Assembly (NCBI GenBank): GCA_964370625.1
Contig: CAYJKB010000008.1
Span: 1-57,870, forward strand
Direction of reading: 5' to 3'
Length of the DNA: 57,870 nucleotides
Source: CAYJKB01 sp964370625
Lineage (GTDB): Bacteria > Bacillota > Clostridia > Oscillospirales > Butyricicoccaceae
The notes under the pieces are model-generated. The model ran no database searches and had not been told where the DNA came from. It saw only the letters and a program-made list of their open reading frames with translations. A program made the position numbers and the translations under genes. The number at the start of each line of letters is the position of its first letter. Position 1 is the stretch's first letter. Positions 32,412 to 43,000 of this stretch are shown here, in pieces.

Positions 32412-35400
32412 TTATTCATGGAATAAATACATGTTTTTGCCAAGTTTTTTCGCAATATATAGCTTTGCATCTGCAAGAGCCAACACAAGCTCAAACTCTG
32501 TACCAAATTCTGGCACCAAAACAACACCAGCACTTACGCCAACATCATCAAGTTTTACATCACGAATCGAAATTTTACGAATATTATCAAAAATTCTATC
32601 AAGTATACTAGCTGCATTTTCTTTGTCTTCGATATTACTTAATAACAAGAGAAATTCATCTCCACCCATTCTTCCGATAATATCACCTTGTCTAAGTGAT
32701 GTTTTAATAGCACTTACAAATTCTTGTAAATATAAATCCCCTGTTTGATGCCCATAAGTGTCGTTAATTTGCTTAAAATTATCAACATCTATTGCTACAA
32801 GGGCATGAATTTGTTCTTTATCTTCTGCTTTGCTAATAATATCAGCAATTTTTTCTGTTGCAGTTGCTCGGCTATATGTCATAGTAAGTGAATCTGTTTC
32901 GATGCTTGTCTGCAAGCTATTAGTTAAATAATAGCTTGTTTCAAGTGCTTGAATTAAATCTTTTTGATTGTTTTTAGAAATAATTTGAGTTATTATAAAA
33001 TATCCTAAATATATAACTAATAAACATATTGCAAACACTAATGTAGCATCATTAATTTCATTTACCATCTCAACTGTAATTTCATTAAGCACAATACTTA
33101 CAATGCACCAATCCGTATATGGCACTGCCACCATAACAGCAGAACGATTTTCACCATTAATTTTATATTTTAAAAGTTCTGAACCACCATTTTCCATACT
33201 TTCTTTGATATGTTCAGTGGTTAGATCATTTTGCATATCGAATGTTCCGATAAAGTCATACATATCTCCACCTTGGAATAAGTTATCTGAATTACCACTT
33301 AATACAAGTGGCGTACCATCAACTTCGCATAAATGGAAGAATGCTTCTCCTCCAAAGCTTTTTAGGTCTAATTCTTCATCGAATGTATCCAGATTATATG
33401 CGCCTAATAAGTCTGCAATTTTTTGTCCATTTTCATCAAAGATAGGCGTAGATACAAAGAAGTATCCCACTTCAAGTTCTTCATTATAAAGAGGATCTGA
33501 AATTATAGTTTCACCGTTTTTATAACCATCTATAGCTTCTTTCAAATCAATTTTGACTTCTATTCCATCAATGTCTATAGCAGTTTCTCCATCGAAGCTT
33601 AAATAGATTTTGTCAAAGGTGCTGCTTTTTTCAAGTTTAAATAAATTTTCTTTAAGCATACTCGGTTCAAGTGAATTTAATGTCAATGCATCTTTTAAAA
33701 GAAGCAATACTTCTGAGGCATTTTCCATTTTGATTGAAATTGTATTTGATAGGCTTGTTGCATGTTCTATCAAAAATGCATCATTCATATCTTCGACATT
33801 CTTTGTGTTATAATTGCTAAATAAAACTATAGAAACAACAGCAATTATCGATGCTATAACCCCGCCCAGTTGCAAAAATTTTGTATGTTTTTTAAGCTTT
33901 TGGTTGTATTTGAGAAAATCATGAGTATTATTATTTGTTTCTGAATTTTCTTTCTTTCGTTGAATATTTTCTTTAGATATAATATTCAATTCTTCAAGTG
34001 ACATAGGCTTTGAAAAGAAATATCCTTGCGAAAATCTTACACCACTTTGAACTATTTGTTTTTGTACAGACGCTGTTTCAACACATTCAGCGATTAATTC
34101 TACTTCCATTTTACGGCTTAAATAAAATATACTCTCTAATATTCCATTATAGCTTGCATCTGTTCCTAAAAGTTCTGTAAGCGAACCGTTGATTTTTATA
34201 TAGTCAACATCAAGGTTACCGATTTCTATAAAATTTGAATATCCTGCACCAAAATCATCAATAGCAACTTCAATTCCATATTTTTTAACTTTATGGATAA
34301 ATGTACGAAGTTCGACATAATCATCAATTCGCTCTGTTTCTACCAGTTCAAAAATTAAATTATCCGTCCTTTGCATACTATTTAATTTATCAAACAAAGC
34401 TGTTTGGAATTTTTCTGATAAAATATCTAGCATAGAAATATTAAGTGTAATTTTTTCTTCTCGGTGTTCAAAAATATCAAGTACCTTTAAAACCATCAAT
34501 AGGTTCAGTTCTAAATACAAATTATATTTCTTGGAAACTTCCATAAATTCACTTGGAAATAATATTCTTCCATCTAGCGCCACAAGTCGCATTAATGCTT
34601 CATAACAATAAAAGCAGTTATTTCTATTGTCATAAATACCTTGGAAATACGGAATAATTCTATCTTGTTTAATTATTTCTGAAAGCTCTGCAACTATTTT
34701 AAATTCTTTTGTTAAGCTATTTGTGTCTTTAACATCAACATCATAAGCACTAAATACCTCATCATTATTGTCACAATTACGTATTAAATCTTCTACATTT
34801 ACACCAGTTGACGTAATTACAAATTTAGTTTTCACCGCCATATTCTGATCGCAATTTTCAAAAATCTGTCTTGTAATTGTTATAAATTCAGCTTCGCTTA
34901 CTTCATTTTTCACCGTAAAGAATAGAATTCTTGAGTTGTATGCATATAAATCAAAGCTATCTTGTTCAAAACTATTATCGATTAATGTTTTAACATAGCT
35001 AAAATTTGAGTTTTCAAAATTATATTTTAAGTCATTAGTTTTATTTTCAGAATCATCAAAGTATATCAAACAAATTTTGCGTTTATAATTATATATTTGA
35101 GATGCTAAAAATTCCATCATATTTTTAAGATATGTTTGCCCCGTTGTTGGGAATATACGAATTGTTGTATCATTTTCTTGTTTTTTTACTTTTTGAAAAA
35201 ACTGAATATTCGTATCACATAATTCACGCACCAATAAACTATAAGGATTTGTTTCATTTAATATTATTGATTTTGCATTATCAAACACTTGTAAATCAAT
35301 ATCGATATATTCTTCCCTATCACCCATTGAAAACAAAGAACAAGCGCCATGAAAATATTGTACTTGTCCATTACGTGTTCCAATTTCTCCACCTAAAAAA

Positions 35401-36443
35401 GCACCACATACATCCGTTTTATTAAATATCGTAAGCTCCCAAGCTGAAAAATTCAGCCCACTATCTCGTCTAAATACACAAGAATACATTCCTGCAATTT
35501 TAGCCGGAGTGTGCGTAAGCTCATGACATATTGGCAACCATTCTTCAACGCTTTTTGCAGGGCTTGCATACCCCATGCTGAATTTTTGTCCTGCATGTAA
35601 ATGTGAAGCATATAATTTTATTGTGTCATCAGTTTTATCATATCTAAAAAATCTTCCTGCATTGGTTTCTGCGTCAATCACCATTGGGAATTTCAAAACC
35701 AAATTATTGAATTTTTCTTCAAAGTTTTCATTTTTATCAACACCTAAAAATGATGTTATCCATTCTTTGGCATCGGTATGTTCGATTTCTAAAATTGATT
35801 CCTTGTCGCTTTTAGTAATTTCGTAAACACCTTCAACTGCACCATTTCCTACAATTACATTGGTGTATGGCAACAAATATCCTTCGCTGACAAGTGCTAA
35901 TAATATTCCTTGATTATATACACCTTTTTCATCAAAAACAAACGAACTCATACTGCCGTCAGCACCAAATTTGCATGAAACACCACCGACAAATTTAGTG
36001 CTATTATTATTATTCGATATATCTTCTACCATTTGGTGAATATATGTATAAAAACTGCCTACAAAGATAAATGCAATAGATGCATTAAATTCATTAGTTG
36101 TTTCTGTTATTTCCTTTGCAATATCAGCAGAGCGACCATTTAATGAAATAAGTTTAGTTTGAACTTGTGAATATTCAAATTCGATAATTGAAATATGTGT
36201 ACCCACTTCATGGATTTTTGCATTAAATATAATACTATCTACCAAACAGCCTATAATGGCACTATTTGGCAATAAATTCTTTATATCTGAAGCAATCTTC
36301 ACTGCTTCATCTTGTGACAAATTTGTTGTATGAATTCGGACAAGAAATGTCGCAGATAAATTATCTATTTGTGTCGTTATCTCGTTATTTAAAGTTTTTT
36401 CATCTTGATATAAAAAATTTGTAGCTTTCATTAATACGTTCAT
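32412..36443 (-). CDS. FIST-EAL-TM-sensor-TM-GGDEF c-di-GMP protein
   Basis: This 1343-residue protein joins several modules. Residues 1-400 resemble FIST_N and FIST_C, a cytoplasmic ligand-sensing module. Residues 425-575 look like a degenerate GGDEF-type fold (KICLIYFDD, no catalytic motif). Residues 585-825 are an EAL phosphodiesterase domain with Glu615 (EAL), Asn668, Glu702, Asp729-Asp730 (DDFGAGYSN), Lys750 and Glu786 all present. Two membrane helices (about 857-876 and 1133-1153) flank a Cache-like extracellular domain. The C-terminus is a GGDEF cyclase (GGDEF 1260-1264) with a product-inhibition RxxD site at 1251-1254. It could therefore both make and break c-di-GMP under separate inputs. 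The start is uncertain: the first ATG touches AGGAG and a second ATG lies 12 nt on (36431). Confidence 0.88.
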   Translation of the reverse strand: MNVLMKATNFLYQDEKTLNNEITTQIDNLSATFLVRIHTTNLSQDEAVKIASDIKNLLPNSAIIGCLVDSIIFNAKIHEVGTHISIIEFEYSQVQTKLISLNGRSADIAKEITETTNEFNASIAFIFVGSFYTYIHQMVEDISNNNNSTKFVGGVSCKFGADGSMSSFVFDEKGVYNQGILLALVSEGYLLPYTNVIVGNGAVEGVYEITKSDKESILEIEHTDAKEWITSFLGVDKNENFEEKFNNLVLKFPMVIDAETNAGRFFRYDKTDDTIKLYASHLHAGQKFSMGYASPAKSVEEWLPICHELTHTPAKIAGMYSCVFRRDSGLNFSAWELTIFNKTDVCGAFLGGEIGTRNGQVQYFHGACSLFSMGDREEYIDIDLQVFDNAKSIILNETNPYSLLVRELCDTNIQFFQKVKKQENDTTIRIFPTTGQTYLKNMMEFLASQIYNYKRKICLIYFDDSENKTNDLKYNFENSNFSYVKTLIDNSFEQDSFDLYAYNSRILFFTVKNEVSEAEFITITRQIFENCDQNMAVKTKFVITSTGVNVEDLIRNCDNNDEVFSAYDVDVKDTNSLTKEFKIVAELSEIIKQDRIIPYFQGIYDNRNNCFYCYEALMRLVALDGRILFPSEFMEVSKKYNLYLELNLLMVLKVLDIFEHREEKITLNISMLDILSEKFQTALFDKLNSMQRTDNLIFELVETERIDDYVELRTFIHKVKKYGIEVAIDDFGAGYSNFIEIGNLDVDYIKINGSLTELLGTDASYNGILESIFYLSRKMEVELIAECVETASVQKQIVQSGVRFSQGYFFSKPMSLEELNIISKENIQRKKENSETNNNTHDFLKYNQKLKKHTKFLQLGGVIASIIAVVSIVLFSNYNTKNVEDMNDAFLIEHATSLSNTISIKMENASEVLLLLKDALTLNSLEPSMLKENLFKLEKSSTFDKIYLSFDGETAIDIDGIEVKIDLKEAIDGYKNGETIISDPLYNEELEVGYFFVSTPIFDENGQKIADLLGAYNLDTFDEELDLKSFGGEAFFHLCEVDGTPLVLSGNSDNLFQGGDMYDFIGTFDMQNDLTTEHIKESMENGGSELLKYKINGENRSAVMVAVPYTDWCIVSIVLNEITVEMVNEINDATLVFAICLLVIYLGYFIITQIISKNNQKDLIQALETSYYLTNSLQTSIETDSLTMTYSRATATEKIADIISKAEDKEQIHALVAIDVDNFKQINDTYGHQTGDLYLQEFVSAIKTSLRQGDIIGRMGGDEFLLLLSNIEDKENAASILDRIFDNIRKISIRDVKLDDVGVSAGVVLVPEFGTEFELVLALADAKLYIAKKLGKNMYLFHE

Positions 36444-36619
36444 CTCCTACACATGCACAAATCATATACATTATATGTAAACTGGCAATGCTAATATATT
36501 ACCATTTTCTAATGGTATTTACAAGGAAATTTGCTATTCTTACGAAAAAGTCAACTTGGAATATAGATACTATGCTAACAATTGATAATATGTGCGTTTT
36601 TTCGAGATAAATAGAGCTT

Positions 36620-36964
36620 TTATTTTAAGCTTCCGCCAGCACCCCAATTGGCATATTCTGAAAAATTAAGGAAGATATCTGTTTTTTGAATTTCTGCTAA
36701 ATCTTCTAAATGTTGGCTTATTTTTTCTGTGATTTCTTTTTTATTTTCCATAGCCACTTCACCATAAGCACTTATTTGAACAAAAGCACACGCATCATGT
36801 TTTTTGTCACCGAAATACATGTGCATTTTATCTGCAAAAATCACCATTGTAGCTTTTGCACGCTTTCCTGGAATTTTACAAATTTCTTCTGTAATTGCCA
36901 CTCTGATTTTTTCCATTTGATCTAGTGTTAATTCTTTTGATGTTGTTACATTAATTACTGGCAT
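36620..36964 (-). CDS. MIF/tautomerase-family protein
   Basis: This 114-residue protein of the tautomerase superfamily is closest in length and pattern to macrophage-migration-inhibitory-factor-like proteins. ATG 36964 gives MPVINV, so after Met removal Pro becomes the N-terminal catalytic base, the hallmark of the family; the alternative GTG three codons upstream would bury that proline and lies in the GAGGTG ribosome site. The C-terminal NFSEYANWGAGGSL matches the MIF-type end. Bacterial members tautomerise phenylpyruvate-like compounds in vitro; the physiological substrate is unknown. It begins 22 nt after the lipoprotein gene. Confidence 0.82.
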   Translation of the reverse strand: MPVINVTTSKELTLDQMEKIRVAITEEICKIPGKRAKATMVIFADKMHMYFGDKKHDACAFVQISAYGEVAMENKKEITEKISQHLEDLAEIQKTDIFLNFSEYANWGAGGSLK

Positions 36965-36986
36965 TTCAGTCACCTCATATTAAAAT

Positions 36987-37556
36987 TTAATTTTGTTGTA
37001 TTTCACTTCGTTCAACAGTTAGCTGAACGAGATTACCTGTATTAATTATTCTTATATGGTTTTGTTTATAATTCCAGCTTGTCCCTTCAAGAGGTGTAAG
37101 CTCTGTTCCTGTAATTTCACGTTCTTCAAAGAAATTTGTTATATCTGTCATAAGAAAGCTTGCAGCCATATCTTGTGCTGTTATAATTATCTTAATTATA
37201 TTTGTTCCATCGTGTTCAAATATTATAGAAACAGGTATATCTTGCTTAGATGTGTTTTCGTCATTTGCATCTGGTATATCATAAATTGTCATATTGTAAA
37301 TTATGCCAATTTCTTCAATACTTCCACTAAAGTTTGTTGCAATGGTTTTATATTCATCACCCAATACATTTATTATACTAAATTTTTCTGAACCAATCAA
37401 GCCAAAAATATCTTCACAGTTAATTTCTTCCAAATCAAGCCTAGATGCTGTATCAATGCTATCTAAACTATCTCTAGTATTTAAGTTTTGTTCACAAGCT
37501 GTTAACAATAACAGCATAAATATCAAAAATATTGATTTTATAAACATTTTTTTCAA
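36987..37556 (-). CDS. Lipoprotein of unknown function
   Basis: This 189-residue protein has signal peptide MKKMFIKSIFLIFMLLLLTAC, with lipobox LTAC giving Cys21. The mature part is acidic, with two stretches of alternating strands, and no family is recognised. The start is TTG: AGGAGAG lies 9 nt upstream, whereas the ATG three codons later is too far away. It is co-oriented with and 22 nt before the tautomerase gene, so the two are probably co-transcribed, but no common function can be read from the sequence. Confidence 0.72.
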   Translation of the reverse strand: MKKMFIKSIFLIFMLLLLTACEQNLNTRDSLDSIDTASRLDLEEINCEDIFGLIGSEKFSIINVLGDEYKTIATNFSGSIEEIGIIYNMTIYDIPDANDENTSKQDIPVSIIFEHDGTNIIKIIITAQDMAASFLMTDITNFFEEREITGTELTPLEGTSWNYKQNHIRIINTGNLVQLTVERSEIQQN

Positions 37557-37748
37557 GCTATATCACTCTCCTCTTTTTTAAAGGTTTGTAAACTTTCGTC
37601 ATTTTCTCTTTTCTAAACAACTTTTTATGTTATTATAGTAATATGCAAATTATAATATAAAATAAAACTTTGCACAAGATAGTTTTTGTAAAGTTTTAAT
37701 TTACTGTTATTTTTTATATTAGCGTTTTCACGAAAGAGATGAAGTCTT

Positions 37749-38684
37749 ATGAATATAAAACATACCCAAAATATTTTTAAAAGCTCAAATGGTGTGAATA
37801 ATATTGCATATTATATATTAAGGCCAGATGAAGAAAAAGTGCGTGGCATAGTGCAAATTTCACATGGTATGTGTGAATATTTTTCAAGATACACAGATTT
37901 TGCCCGTTTTCTATGTGCAAATGGTTTTATTGTCTGTGGGCATGACCATTTAGGACATGGTGCTACTGCAAATGCTTCCAAAGACTTTGGATATTTTTGT
38001 CGTAAAGATGGAGATATTTGTCTTGTCGAAGATATGTATAATCTAACAAAAATTATGCGTGAACGCTTTGGCGAAGAACTTCCATATTTTCTGTTAGGTC
38101 ATAGCATGGGTTCTATTATCACTCGTGTTTATCTTACAAAATATGGCAATAATATAACAGGTGCATTATTAACTGGCACTTTCGGAGGAAGCACTTTTTA
38201 TCCTATGCTTCTTCAATTAATCACTACAAATATTCGTGCCAAAGGTTCGTCTTACAGAAGTGAATTTATTAACAATTTAGTGTTCACAAGTTTTAATAAA
38301 GCTTTTAAAACTTATCAATCTACACTTGATTGGCTGACTCGTGATAAGGATATTATTTCACTTTATGAAAAAGATGAAAAATGTAATTTCATATTCACCT
38401 TGTCTGGTTTCCATGATTTAATAAATTTGATAATCAATGCAAATACGAAAAAGACGTTTTGCGAAACTCCGAAAGATTTGCCGATTTTCTTTTTATCCGG
38501 CGATCTTGACCCGATGGGAAATTTCGGAAAAGCTGTTAAAAATGTATTTGATGCTTATCAAAAATCTGGCAACAAAAATGTTACATTTAAACTTTATCGT
38601 GATTGTCGCCACGAAGTGTTAAATGAATTATGTAGATATGAAGCTTATAATGATATTTTAGGCTTTATTGATGCCTTTAGCTAA
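37749..38684 (+). CDS. Alpha/beta hydrolase (lysophospholipase/monoacylglycerol lipase-like)
   Basis: This 311-residue protein of the serine aminopeptidase S33/Hydrolase_4 family has no signal peptide. The order fits: oxyanion motif QISHGMCEY (about 37-44), CGHDHLGHG, nucleophile elbow GHSMGS with Ser119, an acid in FFLSGDLDPMG (Asp252 or Asp254), and His288 in CRHEVLNE. Relatives hydrolyse monoacylglycerols or lysophospholipids; the true substrate is not determined. It is a single-gene unit with its own terminator, divergent from the lipoprotein gene. Confidence 0.9.
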   Translation: MNIKHTQNIFKSSNGVNNIAYYILRPDEEKVRGIVQISHGMCEYFSRYTDFARFLCANGFIVCGHDHLGHGATANASKDFGYFCRKDGDICLVEDMYNLTKIMRERFGEELPYFLLGHSMGSIITRVYLTKYGNNITGALLTGTFGGSTFYPMLLQLITTNIRAKGSSYRSEFINNLVFTSFNKAFKTYQSTLDWLTRDKDIISLYEKDEKCNFIFTLSGFHDLINLIINANTKKTFCETPKDLPIFFLSGDLDPMGNFGKAVKNVFDAYQKSGNKNVTFKLYRDCRHEVLNELCRYEAYNDILGFIDAFS

Positions 38685-38711
38685 ATTTTAATAACACCCA
38701 CTAATATATTT

Positions 38712-38738
38712 AGGGAACGGAAAATCCGTTCCCTTTTT
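38712..38738 (+). terminator. Rho-independent terminator of the hydrolase gene
   Basis: AGGGAACGGA / TCCGTTCCCT form a perfect 10-bp stem with a 3-nt loop, followed by TTTTT, 27 nt past the stop. Confidence 0.95.
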
Positions 38739-38855
38739 AACAAAATCACTTTAATTAAACGCAAGTTTATTTTTATAAAATATGTTAAATTATTCTATAT
38801 TTCATTTAACTTTTGTTGTATACTGATAAAAATAATTTAAAAGGAGTATGACGCT

Positions 38856-40007
38856 ATGAGAAACACACCAACTTTTAAAAATAGCCTTCTACTTATCACC
38901 TATGTAGGTTTTATTACACTTATTGTAATGAATTTTTCGCAAATACTAACAGGATTTGGAAACGCATTTGCTATTATTGCTCCAATTTTTTATGGGCTAG
39001 GTATCGCTTTTGTATTGAATTTATTAATGACTAAAATTGAAATTAACTTATTTAAAAAAGCTTTTCGTAACATTTCCCCTAAACTCCAACGAAATCTATC
39101 TATACTACTGACGTATATTTTATTTTTCACAGCCATAATTATCATTTTTTCACTTGTTCTTCCAGAACTTGGACAAAGTATTGGGATTTTAATTGATAGC
39201 GTGCCAGGATATCTTGAAGAACTTGAAGACAGTCTTACTGATTTAATTATAAAGTTTAATCTGCAAGATATAATCCCTCAAACCTTCGCACAAATTCCTT
39301 GGGCAGAAATCGGAAACCGTTTTACATCATTTATTTCTGATGCAATGAATAATATTTTATCTTCTACTGCTGTGGTTACAGGTGCTGTAGTTTCTGCTTT
39401 TATGGGTTTTATTATTTCAATTTATATGCTTGCAAATAAAGAAAATTTTGCTGTTGAAATCAAAAAAATCTTAGTTGCTTATGTTCCTTCTAAAATTTCT
39501 GATATGCTTATTAACTTTGTGCAATTATGCAACAACATTTTTAGAAAGTTCATCGCAGGGCAAATTACAGAAGCTGTTCTTTTAGGTATTTTATGCTTCA
39601 TTGGTATGACACTTCTTTCACTTCCTTATGCGCCTTTAATTAGTACAATCATTGGAATTACAAACATTATTCCGTATTTCGGACCACTATTAGGTACAAT
39701 TCCAAGCGTTTTCTTAATCTTAATGATTGACCCTGTTAAAGCACTTATATTTATTATCTTCATACTTGCACTTCAACAAATCGATTCAAACTTAATTTAT
39801 CCACGTGTTGTTGGCGATTCAATGGAGCTTCCTGGCATTTGGGTAATCGTTGCAATCATGATTGGCGGTGGCTCATTTGGTATCGTAGGTATGCTATTTG
39901 CTGTACCAGTGTTTGCAATTATTTACACAATCATTAAGGCTCAAATCAATAAGAAATACGAACAAAAAATTAATATTTCATCACAAAACACAGGAGAAAA
40001 GCCATGA
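38856..40007 (+). CDS. AI-2E family (YtvI/PerM-like) membrane protein
   Basis: This 383-residue polytopic protein of the AI-2E transporter family has about eight membrane segments, with a large middle domain between the third and fourth and the family signature GITNIIPYFGPLLGTIPSVFL, followed by PRVVGDSMELPGIWVI near the end. Members have been linked to autoinducer-2 export, Na+/H+ antiport or permease roles; which applies here cannot be told. The ATG follows AAAAGGAG. Its stop overlaps the addB start by 4 nt, an unusual functional pairing. Confidence 0.92.
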   Translation: MRNTPTFKNSLLLITYVGFITLIVMNFSQILTGFGNAFAIIAPIFYGLGIAFVLNLLMTKIEINLFKKAFRNISPKLQRNLSILLTYILFFTAIIIIFSLVLPELGQSIGILIDSVPGYLEELEDSLTDLIIKFNLQDIIPQTFAQIPWAEIGNRFTSFISDAMNNILSSTAVVTGAVVSAFMGFIISIYMLANKENFAVEIKKILVAYVPSKISDMLINFVQLCNNIFRKFIAGQITEAVLLGILCFIGMTLLSLPYAPLISTIIGITNIIPYFGPLLGTIPSVFLILMIDPVKALIFIIFILALQQIDSNLIYPRVVGDSMELPGIWVIVAIMIGGGSFGIVGMLFAVPVFAIIYTIIKAQINKKYEQKINISSQNTGEKP

Positions 40008-43000
40008 TAAATTTTATCAAAGGACAAACTCATACAGGGAAAAGTTCTTATGTTTTTGATACAATGAAAAATAACGGGGCAGTGAGTAAGCAATTACTCA
40101 TTGTCCCCGAACTTTATTCCCACGCATATGAACGTAAATTATGTATGCAAAATGCTGATGTACCTTATGAAAATTTAGAAGTTACCTCCTTTACTCACAT
40201 TGCGAATATGGTTTTTTCTGAAGTTGGTGGTTTATCTGACACTTATTTAAGCGATGGCGGTCGCACATTAATCATGCGTAGAGCATTGATTTCATGTAAT
40301 TCAACACTTAAAATGTATCAAGGTGCATTTAATAAAATTGATATGATTGATGCACTTTGTAATGTAGTTGATGAACTTTTATGTTATAACACTGACCCTT
40401 CAGAACTTTTAAGCTCTGCAAGCCTTGCCGAAGGAACTTTTGCTGATAAAATCCATGATATAGCAATTATCTATGGTGCATACCAAGCTTTAACCGATGG
40501 TGAGCTTCGTGATGTAAGACAAAAAACGGTGTCTTTAGCTGAAAAAATTAATAGTTGTACAATTTTTAATAATGCTGATGTCTATTTCGATGGATTTTCA
40601 GGATTTACACCAATAGAGTATGAAGTTATCCGAAGCATTATAAACAAAGCTAATTCTGTTACTTTTACTTTGACATTAGATAATAATTTACCTGAACTTT
40701 TGCCAAATGTGCAAAAAACTTATGAAAAATTACTTAAAATAGTTGGTAATAAACCTTATGCTGTAATTGACCTTAATGAAAATTTAGTTAAAACTCCACT
40801 TTATAACTTAGCTCAAATAGTCATGGGGAATAATTCTGAAGTTTGCACAGATACGCTTCCATGTGATATTTATTTCGCAAGTGATATTTATGATGAATGT
40901 TATAAAGCTTGTGCTAAAATCATAGAACTTACAGCTAAAAATGGTGCAAAGTATCATGACATTGTCGTAACTGCTCGTGATTTTGGGCAATATCGTGAAG
41001 TGTTTGCTATGATTTGTCATAAATATAATATTCCTATTTATATCAGTGAAAAAACTGATATAACATCAAAACCTATAATCAACATGATTTTATCTGCACT
41101 TTCAGCTGTAACTAAAAGTTATAGTTATGATGATATGTTCTCTTGTCTTAAAACTGGACTTTGGAATATATCTGATGAAGATATTTATTCTCTGGAAAAT
41201 TATGTGCTTACTTGGAATATAAAAGGTCGAAAATGGTTTGTTCCATTTACTTTCCATCCTAACGGATATGGAAAACCTTTTGACGAACAATCTGATGAAC
41301 TTTTAGCTAAACTTGAATCCATCAGAATTAGTATAACTGATGCGTTTTCTCTCCTTGATAATTCACTTAAAAATGCTGACACAGCAGAAACTATGTGTCG
41401 TGCTTTATATGAATTTTTATGTTTTATCGGCACACCAGAAAAAATTATCGAAGTATCAGAATATTATGAGAATACAAATCAACTTGTATTATCTGAAGAA
41501 TACAATTCTCTTTGGGATATTTTTATAACTGCTTTAGAAGAAATTTGTAAAATTCACGGCAATGCTACTGTTGATAAAAGTGTATTTATTGATATTCTAA
41601 AGCTTGTATTATCCAAATATGACATTGGCACAATTCCTGTTTCTATGGATAGAGTAAATGTCGGAAATGTTAATCGTGTTTGTCATCATGCTGTTCCTCA
41701 TTTGATTATTTTGGGTGTGAACGATGGCAAATTTCCTCTTGCGAATATTAATGATGGATTGCTTACAGATGATGACCGAGAACTTTTAGTAGGGCTTGGA
41801 ATTGAGCTTGCTGAATTTGGTCAAGATTTGTTTATTGCTGAAAATGGGTATATTTATGATGCTTTTTGCTGTCCTTCGCAAAGTATTTATTTGAGTTTAT
41901 CACTAAATGACGGAAAAAGCATTCTTAAACAATCTGTTATAATAGATGCAATAATTACACATTGTACTAATATTAATATACAAAACTTTGAGCAAAATAC
42001 AGAAAAACATGCTTTATCTAGCAAGAAAACTGCGTTAGAACTAGCTATGACAGGCTGTCAAAACATTTACTCTGATGCACAAAAAAGTGCTTATGAACAT
42101 TTTAAAAACAGTGACCAATTTAAAAATCTTTATGCCAAAGCCAATTACAAACGTGGTGTAATTTCTGATGTAAATGTAATTCGTGGACTATACGGCGATA
42201 AACCTAGGCTTACAGCAACACGTGTTGATAAATTTTATTCGTGTCGCTTTGCATTTTTCATGGAATATGGATTAGGTGCAAAAGAGCGTACTCGTGGAGA
42301 GTTTTCAGCCCCTGAAGCAGGGACTTTTATTCATTATGTGCTTGAAAACATTGTAAAGCTCTATCAAGATTCTGACGATAAAGAGTCATTTTCTGGAACT
42401 GTATTAACTGATGAATGCAAACGAATTACCGATGCATATATCGCTGAAATTTTAGGTGGTTTTGAAGATAAGAGTGCACGATTTGTATTTTTAATCGAAC
42501 GACTTGCAAGCATTGTTTGTCAAATAGCTGAGAATGTTATTTTAGAACTTAAAAGCTCACTTTTCCAGCCTGTAGATTTCGAACTTACTTTTGGCATGGG
42601 TCGAAAATTACCACAAATCGAAGTGCCGATTGACCAAAATTTTACAATGGAACTTGTCGGTAAAGTTGATAGAATTGATGGGTATATCAGTGATGATATC
42701 TTATATTTAAAGGTGGTTGACTATAAAAGTGGTTCGAAATCCTTTGATTTATCGGACATTTGGCATGGTTTATCTGCTCAATTATTAATTTATTTATTTG
42801 CAGCTGGACAAAGTGGTACAAATTACTTCAAGCATAAACTAGGCGAAAATATACGAAGCGTTATACCTGCTGGCGTGTTGTATGTGCCAACTCGTGAAAT
42901 TATGCTTAATATCTCACGCAATACTTCAGACAGCGAAATTAAAAAAACTCGTGATAAAAACCTGAAACGAAGTGGAATAATTCTTAAAAACATGGAAATT

